Assembly: GCA_029237695.1 (NCBI GenBank) | Contig: JAQRGA010000185.1 | Location: 62,001 to 126,000 of the forward strand | Length of the DNA stretch: 64,000 bases | Direction of reading: 5' to 3' | DNA from: Conchocele bisecta | Taxonomy: Eukaryota; Mollusca; Bivalvia; Lucinida; Thyasiridae | Part shown: positions 1 to 10,885 of the stretch, in pieces | How positions within the stretch are numbered: position 1 is the stretch's first letter | Layout of the letters: each line of letters begins with the position of its first letter | Program-made: the position numbers and the translations under genes | The notes under the pieces: generated by a model | Database searches by the model: none | The model's input: only the letters and a program-made list of their open reading frames with translations | What the model was told of the DNA's origin: nothing

Positions 1-90
1 CAGACTGTACGGATGCACAGGCTGATCTGGATCTACACTCGTCGCAAAACCTACTAGCCCCTTTTCTCCAGTGGCAGCCGCACATAAAAA
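1..90 (-). repeat. MITE-A fragment (one end)
   Basis: This is part of the commonest dispersed family in the window. The full element runs from GTGGCTGTGACTGGAGAAAT through a middle that resembles its own reverse complement (GATCAGCCTGTGCATCCGCA) to an inverted copy of the first end. Only one end is present here, cut by the window edge. Confidence 0.6.
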
Positions 91-180
91 AACACTATCC
101 TTGTATTCTATTTATCAGGTAACGTTTTGTGTTGATCTACTCCTATTCCCGACATAGGCTATGCCATTATAGCGGTATAG

Positions 181-682
181 TACGGAGTACCGCAGGGGAC
201 GTAGAAATATATTTTTATTAATTCATTCCCACGAAATAACAATTCGTTCCCACGAATTAACAATTCGTTCCCTCAAATTAACAATTCGTTCCCACGAAAT
301 AACAATTCGTTCCCACGATATAGTAATTGTTATTTCGTGGGAACAGAATTGTTATATTGTGGAAACGAATTGTTAATTTGAGAGAACGAATTGTTAAATT
401 GAGGGAACGAATTGTTATTTCATGGGAACTAATTGTCAAATCCAGGGAACGAATTGTTATTTCGTGGAAAATAATTGTTATATTGAGGGAACTAAGTGTT
501 AAATTGAGGGAACGAATTGTTATTTCATGGGAACTAATTGTCAATTCGAGAGAACGAATTGTTATTTCGTGGGAACGAATTGTTATATCAAGGGAACTAA
601 TTGTTAAATTGAGGGAACGACTTGTTATTTCGTGGGAAACGAATTAATAAAGAAAAGTCCATGTTCACTGCGGGGCTCCGTA
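181..682. mobile_element. FB21 foldback element, copy 1 (both ends present)
   Basis: The ends are inverted repeats (TACGGAG... at the left, ...CTCCGTA at the right). The interior is an array of a 21-bp unit, core AACAATTCGTTCCC plus a 7-bp variable part (ACGAAAT, TCGAATT, TCAATTT or ACGATAT). The array reads one way up to about 330 and the reverse complement after that, so the whole element can fold on itself. Because 21 is a multiple of three, long frames stay open on both strands; I do not regard them as genes. No transposase is present. No clear target duplication is seen for this copy. Confidence 0.85.
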
Positions 683-784
683 GATACCGACTATACCAGT
701 TTATTCGTGGTCTGGATACCACTACTGTCTAGTATCTGAATCTAGTGTTTGTCTCGTGGTCTGGGCATACGATACTGTCTGTGG

Positions 785-1075
785 GCGTACGCTACTGTCT
801 GTTTCACGAAACCTGCCCAAAGTTTACGGCTATATAAACAATGCAAAAATTTATTGTTTTCGATAATATTTACCAAAACAGAAGAATGAGCCTTCTTTTT
901 ATTGAGTGAAATTTGTCCAATACTGATTGTTTTGCGAACATTTTTTTTCCCCGTGTAAATCTCCATAATGAGGTATTTTTTTTCTAATTTCAGAAATAGT
1001 GGACCGGTTTTCAACATTTAGCTTTTGTGTTCTTAGATCATTTTCAATATATATATCCAGGTTTCGGAGTCATTT
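785..1075. repeat. MITE-E fragment
   Basis: It contains TTTCACGAAACCTGCCCAAA and adjoining AT-rich sequence that recur as the two inverted ends of the complete copy at 9,495-10,070 and again near 48.1-48.5 kb. No coding capacity is visible. Confidence 0.6.
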
Positions 1076-1136
1076 TTTTACTCCTCCGCCAGCTCCTCCA
1101 TGTGTAGCTCCTGCTCTGTGCTACCTATCTGTAGAC

Positions 1137-1440
1137 TATTTCACCAACATTGCAAAGTATACTTTTCTAGCAAAGTATACTTTGAGGGAGAAATTCTCAA
1201 TTTTAGAATAAATTTATTAATTTTTATTATGCTGAATTTATTACATTATCACAGCCATTTTGGCTGTGATAATGTAATAAATTCAGTATAATAATTCTGC
1301 ATACTTTTAATCATCAAATATATTCTGTCGTTAGTTCTATATTAAATAACGCATTTTGGGAAAAGTAAGTGATTACTCCCTCAAAGTATACTTTGCTAGA
1401 TAAGTATACTTTGCAATTTTGATGAAATCGGCTACTGATG
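1137..1440. repeat. MITE-C, foldback copy
   Basis: A nearly perfect palindrome. AAGTATACTTTGAGGGAG lies near one end and its complement near the other, with a central hairpin around 1,250-1,275 (CACAGCCATTTTGGCTGTG). Further copies lie at 12.6 kb, 49.25 kb and, in part, 58.1 kb. There is no ORF of interest. Confidence 0.8.
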
Positions 1441-1747
1441 ACAGTACTGTCGATCCGCATAGTATATCCTAGTTCAAGCTGAACCCATCATAGTAGTGCT
1501 GGTCTGGGATATGTCTATGTGAGATATAGGTCAGCAACAAACAGTGCTGCTTAGCTCAGCAATGTTCTAACCTACTCGGCTGGTCGACGTGTCGAGCCTC
1601 TCAACGATATTCCGAGCTGTATATCGCCCAGCTCGCAGCCGGACACATGCCCGTGTCTCAGATTGGAGCCGGGCAGTGCGCATAGGGCTGGTACTATGAC
1701 CCTGGCACAGTCTGACCACAGAGGCTGGACCTCCAATGTTCTGGGCG

Positions 1748-1972
1748 TCGTTTTACTAAACTTCGTACGACTAAAATGTTCGTAAGTGCAAAGCTAGGAT
1801 CATCTGGAAATTTCAATAGATTAATTTACATTTATTGAACACATGCAGCCTATGCTCAATAAATGTAAATCCAATAGTTGTTTACAAGAAAGCATTGTTA
1901 AATGATTTGAAATCACAATGTTGCACTTTTGAACATTTTAGTCGTAGAAGCTTAGTGAAACGACCCCCAGGC
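1748..1972. repeat. MITE-B, foldback copy
   Basis: The ends are GTTTCACTAAACTTCGTACG and its near complement. The centre is a hairpin built on TTTACATTTATTGAGCATAG and its complement. This family has nine recognisable copies in the window. Confidence 0.75.
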
Positions 1973-1974
1973 CC

Positions 1975-2900
1975 TGGCATCGCAATGCTCCCTCAAGGTG
2001 CTAACGGAATGATAGTCCAGTCACCGGACTAGTGGGCTGTGCATTGGTGCTTGCTCATGCCTGGATACCGCAATGGTTTCTCAGCACATGGGTGGAACGG
2101 TCATGCAAGCGCCATCGTTTCGTCGTCCTAATTCTCCAGTAGCACTTTTCCGCAAATTAACGCAATACTACTATACATGTAGTCCTGAACTATCAGCGAC
2201 GATCTCCGTCGGAGGGAACAGATCAGAGGTGTCATTTCAAAACATGTTATCTCTCGTATCTCTCATATAATTGAGCCCGGCGAACTGTCAGGTCAATGAC
2301 CGTTGGTCCGTTTGTTTCCGAATTTACTAATAGTTGCAATGCAGTCAATATATGTGAATTAAATGAAGGAGGCAACGAGGCGGTTAAATACAGCTTACTA
2401 GTAGGTAGTTCATTCTCCTACCGACTATACCGGTACGTCAGACGGTGATAAGGTCTGAGTGTGAGTGCTTATCATAATACTCAGTGTTATAGTAGTTGTT
2501 GATGCTATTATACGATTTGTGAAGGAAGTGTAGACCAAGCAGGGGTGGATCCAGGTGATACGGGCAAACGCACCGCCCGCAGAAGAGGAGCAACACCGCA
2601 GGTTGAGTAGGGGCTGAATAACTGGCACACCCGCAGTAGAACGGGACACTGTAGTCAGAGACAACCAAAGCCAGAGGCCCCCGCACCACAACCGCCAACG
2701 GGCAATAACAAGGAACAACAGCCACGCCCTGAACAGCGCAGTCACCCACTAGGCCGCCACTGACAAACAACAGGCAGTTCGTTCCGCCGCATATCCCAAG
2801 GCGCATATACATGTAGCATGACATAGCCCAGTATGCTCGACAGAGTAAACGGCCCAGATATTTTTCCCATTCACGGCACATATTCTATTCTCTATATATA
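1975..2900. other. No gene seen
   Basis: I see no domain-bearing frame or exon here. Overlapping minus-strand frames at 2,425-2,881 are low-complexity Cys/Trp/Leu-rich and look like chance frames. Confidence 0.5.
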
Positions 2901-2934
2901 TGTATTTAGGTTATGGCATGTGGTTATTCTCTTG

Positions 2935-3160
2935 TATGTGGCAGTGACTGGAGAAATGGGGCTTATGTAATATGTGACCAGTAGAGCTGCTGATCAAGTA
3001 GTACCCTCCAGTAGCCTGATAACGATCTATATTATTTGTTAGAAGCGTGACGGATGTTTCATTGATTGAATAGTGAGCAGTGCCGATCATGATCAGACTG
3101 TGAAGATGCACAGAATGACCAGGATCAACACTAGTCGTAAAACACATATGTCCCTGACTA
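2935..3160 (+). repeat. MITE-A copy
   Basis: A typical MITE-A copy: GGCAGTGACTGGAGAAATGG at the left, GATCAGACTGTGAAGATGCA in the middle and the degraded inverted end near 3,150. Confidence 0.7.
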
Positions 3161-3251
3161 GAACTATAACAATTACTTATAGGAATATATTACCTAATGT
3201 ATAAAACTACACGACATTATAATTATTCACTATACATGTATATGTATATAT

Positions 3252-3453
3252 GTACACTACCTGCGCTAATCTTGTCAATATTTGGAAATGTCTTTATTTC
3301 AAAATACATGAATATAGTGTTTGAAATCCAGCAGCTTGACCTGTACTACAGTACAGACTCAGACAATCAAATTGCTTCATTGCTAGTTGGCATTGCTAAT
3401 AAATATTCAGAAACGTTGACAAAGTGGGCAAGATTAACGCTGGCGGTTTTGTA
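3252..3453 (+). repeat. Dispersed repeat I, complete copy
   Basis: Inverted ends TACACTACCTGCGCTAATCT and AAGATTAACGCTGGCGGTTT flank a middle containing CCAGCAGCTTGACCTG. This is the same family that is split by the polymerase palindrome at 13.86-25.51 kb. Other copies or halves lie near 6.0, 9.1-9.3, 12.6, 30.1 and 35.9-36.1 kb. Confidence 0.7.
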
Positions 3454-3522
3454 CATGTATTAGTTTTACGAAGTTAAATTATTACAGCATGCATGGGGAA
3501 CCAATGGTAGTTCACATGTCTG

Positions 3523-3764
3523 GGGCTGTTTCACTAAACTTCGTACGACTAAAATGTTCATACGTGCAAAATTATGATAGTCTGTAAATTTCACATTAAC
3601 AATGTAATCTTGTAAACAATTATTGGATTTACATTTATTGAGCATAGGCTGCATATGCAGCCTAAGCTCAATAAATGTAAATCCATTAATTGGAATTTGC
3701 GGACGATTCTAAATTTACACTTACGAACATCTTAGTCGTACGATGTTTAGTGAAACGGACCCCT
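3523..3764. repeat. MITE-B, complete foldback copy
   Basis: A full 240-bp foldback with the family ends and the central hairpin (GCATAGGCTGCATATGCAGC region near 3,645). Confidence 0.85.
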
Positions 3765-4181
3765 GGTATACAACACAAGCTGACACGAGTGAATATACCG
3801 GCTATAAGTGTTAACATATCTGGAGTATGATCGGTTATAAGCGGACATTGGTGCTACCGTTTCTGTCTTCCGTCGCCTCGGGACTGTAAGTCTGCAAATG
3901 TATCGCACTGAAACAAAATACAGGTGAATGGAGATGTTAATTAGATCACTTTGAATGTATTTGTAATGCGTTATCAACAATAACAATTAAAAAATACTTG
4001 AATACCTATATGTGCAACTAAGGTACAATTGAACCCCTGCAAACGGGACAGAGAGACAAGTAAGTTGTACATAATTTTGATAGGCTTCGTTGCCATTTTC
4101 TCCGAGGATAATGTATGTCATGATCGCAAAGCACCTACGCGTATCTTGGAGTAGTAGTCATATGCAAGTTTCACAGTGAAA

Positions 4182-4250
4182 CCTCTCTAAACCGGACACC
4201 CTCGGATGTCCCCAGAGTGTCCGGTCTTGAGTGGTTCCACTGTACATTAA
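4182..4250. repeat. MITE-F fragment
   Basis: GTGAAACCTCTCTAAACCGG followed by CCCCAGAGTGTCCGGTCTTG forms a short inverted repeat. Better copies lie at 6,432-6,630 and 46,685-46,895. Confidence 0.6.
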
Positions 4251-4661
4251 GATGTCCAATAGTCTCATGCAAATATGCCATGTTTGTAAACATTGTCTGC
4301 CTTTGACACCTCTTTTAATGAATGGGACAATCTGAAATTAATACGGAAATGACTATACTAGTGTTTAAGGGTGCTCTAAGCCACATGTGATTGAACATAA
4401 ATCGCATGTCAGTATCGTTTATAGTATTTTATTCTTGTACATGTGCTCTAAGCAAACTGTTTATCCGGAAATGTTCCCAGCTCTGGAATTACGATCCTTC
4501 AACGCACATGCACGATAGAGGCGGGTATGTGTGACACATGTTTTAAATTTAAAGACAAAAATGCCCAACTATAATTGCCACAAGCAATTGCTAAAATATT
4601 GTTACAACAATGAACAATGCTGGAGATTTCACTACAGGAGAACAGTATATACGAGCCATAC

Positions 4662-4776
4662 CCGTCGTCTCCGTCCATGGTCGGCATATCGTCGGCAACG
4701 TTCCAGAAGAGGCCGTCGTCAAACAGGTCACTCCCGTCGTCAATGTTGTTTAGCACGGGCAGTCGTAATGCGAACC
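4662..4776 (-). CDS. Rh-type ammonium transporter, C-terminal exon
   Basis: Read on the minus strand, a pyrimidine-rich stretch ends in an AG acceptor just above 4,776. The frame then reads LRLPVLNNIDDG and later DGLFWNV. This matches the place in Rh proteins where the last membrane helix ends in a Leu-Arg-Leu-Pro-like motif and an acidic tail has a Phe/Trp pair. The donor GTATGG follows at 4,656-4,661. A minus-strand frame starting at 4,819 looks like a secreted protein with a signal peptide, but its 'signal' is the intron's pyrimidine tract. The family moves ammonia, and possibly CO2, across the plasma membrane. The segment coding the penultimate helix, expected between 6,131 and 4,776, was not found. 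Confidence 0.6.
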
Positions 4777-5400
4777 CTGGAGCGAGAATAGAGAATACCA
4801 GTGTAAATGTTAGTTTCATATCGAGTTCAATCAGGCAAGGCTAGGAAACTGGTAGGAATTCCGAGGCTCGCCTCGAATTCCTACCGTTTCCGAGCCGAGC
4901 CTGATACAGAAATGTCATTATTGGCTATTACAGAATACATTGTATCAGGCTATGAATATCTTTTGATATCGAATTGATCAGGTAAGGTTATACACTACCA
5001 AATGTGTGGCATATGATTTTAATATCGGTTCTTTTCATATGAATTCCATATGCAATTCATATGTTTTTCATATGTTTTAGAAAACGAGTCAAGGCCATAC
5101 AACAAAATGGCTAAGTGTTTCAGTGACATTTCAAAGGTAACACATATCAAGGTCGTGTTAATGGTTGGCGAGTGTGTGACATATCGAATTGAATCAAGCT
5201 GCAGTAGCTTTCTGACTTCATCTCACACTCTAGCCGCGCTCTGATTTGGCGCAACTGCTGGGAGGCGGTCATCTTGGACATCTGCTGCCTATATAATGAT
5301 CAATATGTATACCAAACTTACTAAACACGGTCATTGTACATTTAAATCCATGCTGGTATGTCCATCCGCTCTGGTGCATAGTGGGAATGCAATATATGAT

Positions 5401-5782
5401 TACGGAGTCCTACAGGGGACGTATACTCTTTTTTTTTTATTAATTCGTTCCGACGAAATAACAATTCGTTCCCACGAAATAACAATTCATTCCCTTAATT
5501 TAACAATTTGTTCCCACGAAATAACAATTCGTTCCCATGGGAACAAATTGTTATTAGTGGGAACGAATTGTTATATCGTGGGAACGAATTGTTAAATTGA
5601 GAGAACAAAATGATTCGTTGGAACGAATTGTTAATTCGTGGGAAAGAATTATCATTTCGTAGGATCGAATTGTTAATTCTAGGGAACAAATTGTTATATC
5701 GTGGGAACGAATTGTTAATTCGAGGAAACGAATTGTTAAATTGAGGGAATGAATTGTTATTTAAATCCACGTCCCCTCCGTA
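5401..5782. mobile_element. FB21 foldback element, copy 2
   Basis: TACGGAG at the left, CTCCGTA at the right, 21-bp units inside, and an orientation switch near 5,537. It lies between the C-terminal exon and the 6.1-6.3-kb exon of the Rh-type gene. No target duplication is obvious. Confidence 0.85.
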
Positions 5783-5984
5783 GAAATTGAATAGCAATGC
5801 TATTACATGTGAGCTCCCCGCCCCCTATGGTCAGGGCAACAGTGAGCATGAGAGCCGCTATCCGGTATCCGCCAGACAATTATATGTATGTTATTGTTCA
5901 GGCTCCCTCGTATGTCATTCCTTAAAATGCAAAATGCGAACAATAACTTATACTTATCCGTCATTACAGGTATCTCTATTGACT

Positions 5985-6080
5985 CGCAGTGAAGCAGTTT
6001 GATTGGCTTAGCCTGATCTGTGGCACAGCTCAGATGCATAAGATAGAAATATTTGAAAATAATAAAATGTTGGCAAGATT
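5985..6080 (-). repeat. Dispersed repeat I fragment
   Basis: GTGAAGCAGTTTGATTGGCT followed by a TGTGGCACAGCTCAG segment matches the left flank of the polymerase palindrome (13.80-13.85 kb). Confidence 0.6.
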
Positions 6081-6130
6081 CGCACAGCATGTGGTGTAAG
6101 ATACATAAAGTCGCACCCAGGCTGGCCTAC

Positions 6131-6262
6131 TGATGCTCCAGTCATCGAAGTTAATCATGCCGGCTACGATGGCCCCGGCAATGGCGGCCAGAACTCCCGG
6201 CATGCCGTGCAGGTTGTGTACCCCGCACGTGTCATGGATCCGCAGCTTCTTCTCTATAAATG
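6131..6262 (-). CDS. Rh-type ammonium transporter, exon with HDTCG motif
   Basis: The minus-strand frame reads [15 protein letters not shown] then [13 protein letters not shown]. The His-Asp-Thr-Cys-Gly...Asn-Leu-His-Gly block is diagnostic of Rh/Rh50 transporters; it lies on a pore-lining helix of the family. The acceptor AG is at 6,263-6,264. A likely donor GTAGGCC follows the FDDW residues; that boundary is an estimate. The join to the upstream exon is out by one base as read, which could be an indel. It belongs with the exons at 7,989 and 8,504. Confidence 0.8.
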
Positions 6263-6431
6263 CTGCTTTGATAGAATAGATGAACTTAACGGCCCATATA
6301 CACAATATAATAGTATCATTTAGGGCAAAGTAAATTTAGATGAATTTGGATTTAATTTCTTGATCATGGTCTGCACATGTCGTTATTCAGTGAGTGAAAC
6401 ATCGGTCGTGCGCATAACAAATATATTTGAT

Positions 6432-6630
6432 ATGTGAGTGAAACCTCTCTAAACCCGATACCCTGGGAGGTACCCAGGGTGTCCGGCTTAGAGAGGATTC
6501 TCTGTAAATCAGGCATTTGATCATTATGTGCGATCACGAACAGACATTAGCCCCTGAGATAAATTACCAAGAAATTCATCAAATGTTAGATCCCAGGTTG
6601 GTGTCTGGTTTAGAGAGGTTCCACTGTATC
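6432..6630. repeat. MITE-F copy
   Basis: It begins GTGAAACCTCTCTAAACCCG and ends near TTTAGAGAGGTTCCACTGTA, an inverted pair. A poly-G run (~6,640-6,666) follows directly. Confidence 0.65.
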
Positions 6631-6805
6631 ATGCTGTATGGGGGGGGGGGGGGTTGTTGGGGGGGTTGATTCAACAGACTCCATAAGCCGCAGTTCTATA
6701 GTCATAGCCACATTCATTGTAATGGGAGTCTGACCCAAATATTCAGCGAATTAGTGAAAAATGTTGAGAATTGAAAGACGGAAGACTGGTGATTTACCAG
6801 GCGGC

Positions 6806-7044
6806 CGTTTCATTAAACTTTGTACCACTAAAAAAATGTTCGTAAGTGCAAACTTATGATAGTCTGTAAATGTCACATTAGCAATGTTTTCTTATCAACA
6901 ATTATTGGTTTTACATTTATTGAGCATAGGCTGCATGCAGCCTATGCTGAATAAATGTAAATCCGTCAATTATTGAAATTTCCAGACGATCATAATTTGC
7001 ACTTACGAACATTGTAGTCGTACGAAACTTAGTGAAACGGCCTC
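6806..7044. repeat. MITE-B, complete foldback copy
   Basis: Family ends at both sides and a central hairpin near 6,920 (GCATAGGCTGCATGCAGCCT). Confidence 0.8.
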
Positions 7045-7980
7045 CTGTTATTTTACTTGCATATCGTCACCGGCTACATCTACATTTATTGTTTCCCGAT
7101 CAATGAAAGAATAGTATTTCGTCTCAATTAATAGAAAATTGTGACGCTTTCGCCAATATCTATTAAATTAATCATTAAATGTTTAGCTTTGTTGTCATCA
7201 GTTCACGAGACGTAAAGCATATTACCGCCCACACACGCGCTCACTTCGTGTCACACCGCCAATGACATGCTAGTTTAGCGATTCGAGATCACGTTTAGGG
7301 GCGGAGCTTCGCGAGTGGGCTGGTAAACAGTAAGTACGTTATAGTTCACATATTGAATTTGCTCGCTACGAAATTAATTTATTAAAAATTCAATATATGA
7401 ATTATATCTATTACGTAATATGCAGAGCTAACTTTATCTGTGACAGCCTAACTACTAATGGCGAATTATATTGGCTGACCGACCGTCTAACCCACATCAA
7501 TGGACCACCGTCCGTTACTTAGTAACTTGCGCCGGTTACCAGACGAACATGCGTTTATACGATCGCTCTGAGTAGAATAGAGTGGCATCTCATCAGGGCA
7601 TGGGTGAATTTTCTCGACGTGAAATATTTCACGACGGCGCATAGTTTGTTATTTCCCTTTGCAAATATATTTATATAAATCCGGTCCTATGGTTAAGTTT
7701 AGCGTTTATTTCTGTGCAGTCTGATCTGAGTATACACTGTTTTCAATAAAATTAACGAGTGTCAAAATATGAATCTGCCAAATAATGCCGTTCCTGATCA
7801 ACTGTGCAGATATATAGGATAACCTGGATCAACACTAGTCTAAAACACTATAATAATACTATAACGGCCCCTTTACAGATCAAATCGTGCGGCAATACAA
7901 GCAATATGAACATTAACTACAATTTGACCGGATTTCTATAAATAAATTAAAAGGGAAATAACTAACTACGATCCATAATT
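7045..7980. other. Intron of the Rh-type gene; no other gene seen
   Basis: This is single-copy-looking AT-rich sequence between Rh exons on the minus strand. No ORF or RNA gene is recognisable. Confidence 0.5.
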
Positions 7981-7988
7981 GAGTTTAC

Positions 7989-8127
7989 CTGAATGAATCT
8001 GAAGCCTGTGATGGAGACGAAGCCGGAGACACAGCCCATCAGAAGGGCACCCCAGGGCTCCAGGGACATGGCTGCTGTCGTCCCCACGTCAACCCCGCCC
8101 GCCAGGGTCGCGTTCTGGATGTGGTCC
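7989..8127 (-). CDS. Rh-type ammonium transporter exon (HIQNATLAGG), one-base frameshift
   Basis: On the minus strand the acceptor CAG is at 8,128-8,130 and the donor GTAAAC at 7,983-7,988. The frame opens DHIQNATLA, an Rh-family signature. A second frame carries it on through SLEPWGALLMGC to a phase-0 end at FRFIQ. The block is 139 bp, whereas unbroken phase would need 138. The extra base lies in the G-run around 8,096-8,102 and would introduce a stop, so this is either a sequencing error in a GC-rich run or a true lesion. The phase at the upstream join (8,504) is consistent. The family role is ammonium transport. Confidence 0.8.
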
Positions 8128-8129
8128 TG

Positions 8130-8435
8130 GAAAATGAAACGAACGAAATACTAATTCTTGGAAACAAAATCATAAGTAGTGGGAACAAATTGTTAATTAG
8201 TGGGAACTAAATAATAGTTAATAATAAAGGTTAATTCGACGAACGAAATACTAATTCTTGGAAACAAAATCATAAGTAGTGGGAACAAATTGTTAATTAG
8301 TGGGACTAAATAATAGTTAATAATAAAGGTTAATTCGTGGGAATGAAATATTAATTCATGGGAACAAAATATTAATGAATAGGAATGAACTATTAACTCG
8401 TGGAAACAAATGCTAATTCGTGGGAATCAAAGAAA
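8130..8435. repeat. FB21-related decayed copy filling an Rh intron
   Basis: Degenerate FB21-like units occupy nearly the whole 376-bp intron between Rh exons. A 99-bp block is duplicated in tandem (8,141-8,239 and 8,240-8,337). The repeat begins within about 10 bp of the splice acceptor, so its T-rich reverse strand probably supplies the pyrimidine tract of that acceptor. Confidence 0.7.
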
Positions 8436-8503
8436 CATCTGAATCAAACTGACCATGTCCTCCCCGAGGCTCTGTACTTTGTGTAACTATGTAGTTTACA
8501 TAC

Positions 8504-8667
8504 TGCGGAAAATTTCCCTTTCTTGTTGTAAATAGCCGAGAATGCGAACGTGGCGAGGGTACAGCCACAGAGATAGAGGTACCTGTTCACATAGTCCCGA
8601 TGTTGTTCGTCCCCGTCCACTCCGCCACCGTTGAAACTCGGCCAGTACAGCCAGAGGAACACCGTCC
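8504..8667 (-). CDS. Rh-type ammonium transporter exon (FLWLYWPSFN), intact
   Basis: The minus-strand exon has acceptor CAG at 8,668-8,670 and donor GTATGT at 8,498-8,503. It encodes TVFLWLYWPSFN at its start, then DEQHRDYVNRYLYLCG and ends in a KKGKFSA segment. The Phe-Leu-Trp...Trp-Pro-Ser-Phe-Asn block is the best-known Rh signature. Its phase joins the 55-bp exon at 10,241 and the exon at 7,989 without conflict at either side. There is no lesion in this exon. Confidence 0.9.
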
Positions 8668-8734
8668 CTGGAAGAAGACCCTTGCTGACGAATTCAATGT
8701 AAAGCCTACATTAAAACGCATACGCTATTGTGGT

Positions 8735-8885
8735 AATGAATGGAGAAATGGGACTAATGGGATTAGTGATCAGTGTAGCTCCTGGTCAAATAGCAAACTC
8801 CTGTAGACTGGTAATGATATATATTGCTTATCAGAAGCATGGCGAACAGTGTAGATCCATCACCCATTTTTACAGTCACAGCCAC
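8735..8885 (+). repeat. MITE-A copy, shortened
   Basis: Starts GAATGGAGAAATGGGACTAA and ends with ATTTTTACAGTCACAGCCAC, the family's inverted end. Confidence 0.6.
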
Positions 8886-9084
8886 TATTTAGGTACGATT
8901 TGTACATGCTGTATATTAACAAAATTGCAATGTATTTTTGCATAAGCAATGTATGAACTTACCAGAACTGGTGTTTTATGCCAACATGTTCAGGATGGCA
9001 TCTACATGCAGTTGCTGAAACCACGTGTGACTCTTACACTGGGTTCCATGAGCACATTAAAGGAAAATGCCCATGTGCTATAAA

Positions 9085-9300
9085 CTACCGCCCGAGCTAA
9101 TCTTGCAAACATTTGGTGTTTTTTTTTGTTGTCGTTTCTCCAAATACGAGAATATTGTGCTTAAAATAGCAGCTTGATTGGCTGAGGCTGTTCTGTGATA
9201 CAACTCTTTGCTAGCCAATCAAACTGCTTCACTGCGAGTTGAGATTCCCAATAAATCTGCATAACGTTGGCATCTGGGCAAGATTATCGCGGGCGACGGT
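9085..9300 (+). repeat. Dispersed repeat I, uninterrupted copy
   Basis: It runs from the TACCGCCCGAGCTAATCTTG end through TTGTGCTTAAAATAGCAGCT, TTGATTGGCTGAGGCTG and ACTGCTTCACTGCGAGTTGA to GCAAGATTATCGCGGGCGAC. Its reverse complement reads straight through the site at which the polymerase palindrome is inserted elsewhere, so it serves as an empty-site paralogue. Confidence 0.75.
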
Positions 9301-9494
9301 CTACTGGTGTGGTTTACAGCACGGTACTAACAATGTTCAACCGCTGCAGTGGAATAGTTTGTGTACTGACTCTTGTAAGGCCTTGCTGTCTTGTTGACTT
9401 TTACTGCATCGGATTATTTTCATGTTGGCTGGGACATTTCAGTTTGATAGTTTGCCGTGCATCCTTCAGTATATGTGTTTTATATTAGCCGTGT

Positions 9495-10070
9495 TAGTAC
9501 GTACTATTCTACTGTATGTTTCACGAAACCTGCCCAAATTTTACGGCTATGTAAATAATACAAAAAAATATTTTTTTTTGACAATATTAAATTTTATAAA
9601 AATTTAAGAATGAACGTTCTTTTTATTTCGTAAAATTTGGTCAAAAATTGATTTTATTATGAAATATTATTTCTCTAGGAGAATTTAAAATTGGGGGAAA
9701 ATAGGTGGAAAACGTGGAGGAGGAGTCGAACAACTAAAACTTTTGGAAATGACTATGAAACTTGGCTAGATAGCTTGGAAATTATCTAACTAAGAAAACA
9801 AAAGTTAAATTTTGAAAATCGGTCCACTGTTTTCTAAAACTAGAAAAATGTCCCTATGTTAAATCCCCATAGACATCTACACTCTGTGAAGATGTCTATG
9901 GGGATTAAACATGGAGAATGATTTGTTCGCAATAAAATCAAATTGGATCAAATTTCATGAAATAAAAAGTAGACTCATTCTTAAATTTTGATAAACTTTA
10001 GTAAACAAATATTGTTTTTGCATTGTTTATATAGCCGTAAAAGTTGCGCAGGTTTCGTGAAACAGACAGT
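9495..10070. repeat. MITE-E, complete foldback copy
   Basis: Ends TTTCACGAAACCTGCCCAAA-like and TTGCGCAGGTTTCGTGAAAC are inverted. The centre at about 9,860-9,910 is a hairpin (CATAGACATCTACA / TGAAGATGTCTATGG). Confidence 0.75.
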
Positions 10071-10240
10071 AGTGATGTGTTGCCACGTTGGAGTCACCAT
10101 TATCGTCACTGTACATGCGATCCATGTATTCCTATCATGGCATCTTGCTTTGATTTGCAGTTTTATGGAGTCATTCATCACATTTGAATATCTTGTTATC
10201 TACATAACTCCGTTTTAAAGACATTACATGTAAACCTTAC

Positions 10241-10295
10241 CAATAAGTGAAAATATATCCGAGTGGATGAACATAGACTCGCCCGTATCTGTCGC
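10241..10295 (-). CDS. Rh-type ammonium transporter, short exon before FLW motif
   Basis: A 55-bp minus-strand exon with acceptor CAG at 10,296-10,298 and donor GTAAGG at 10,235-10,240. It encodes GESMFIHSDIFSLI and leaves one base, which pairs in phase with the two leading bases of the 8,667 exon. In Rh proteins a Ser-Asp-Leu-Phe-like segment directly precedes the Phe-Leu-Trp signature, so the order is right. Without the neighbouring exon it would be too short to recognise. Confidence 0.75.
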
Positions 10296-10299
10296 CTGT

Positions 10300-10885
10300 A
10301 ATAAGGGATCATAGCTAGTTATCTCCCTTTGAAGTTATGTATAGAAATCCTGTATAAATTATAAAGTTTGGGACTTATTGCTTGTTAAAAGGACGAATAT
10401 AGCAGGACTTGTTGTGACAACGAACCATTTTAGTATTGTTAACGATTGTTGATCCAGATCATCCTACGTACCTCCGTAATCTGATCCAGGGCTGTACCCA
10501 GTGTTCAGTAAGAAATAAACGCTCTGATACCACATAGGACCGGATCTCTATAAATAGATTTGCAAAAGGAAATAACTAGATAAGTTCCCTCATTGAAGGG
10601 TCAGTGTGAAGATGGGGATACTTTTATGAGGGAGTCCGTCCATTTATTCCGCTGGCCCTTTATGTACTAATCCGTGGTTGGAGCAGCAGTGGTATCAGTA
10701 GCGGTGGCAATAAATCAGCTATTTAACCTATTGTGGCGTTTGACAAACAATGGTCCGGGATCAAAATGGGCGGGACCCCATGGGTCATGTAGGTGTCACA
10801 CTTCAAATTTGACCATATATGGTCATGCTAAGTATCAAATCGAAGGTATCGACGAGACAATAACTCTGGAGAATTTATATTAGTT
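10300..10885. other. Rh intron; expected middle exons not found
   Basis: Between 10,300 and 11,800 an intact Rh gene should hold about 130 codons (after the GFG motif and up to the SDIF segment). I find no frame with those features, so they are lost, too diverged or located elsewhere. Confidence 0.4.

Noticed and set aside
278..647. Proteins of 88-106 residues made of seven-residue repeats
   Set aside because: They are products of the 21-bp units of FB21; the same frames occur on both strands and in every copy.
181..682. CRISPR-like regular repeats
   Set aside because: There are no unique spacers, the units are contiguous and flip orientation, and the DNA is animal.
2425..2881. Two overlapping minus-strand Cys/Trp-rich frames
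   Set aside because: No recognisable domain, no splice context, composition like chance frames.
4499..4819. Secreted protein with a signal peptide on the minus strand
   Set aside because: The apparent signal peptide is a pyrimidine-rich intron end with an AG acceptor at 4,777-4,778; the rest matches the C-terminal exon of the Rh-type transporter.
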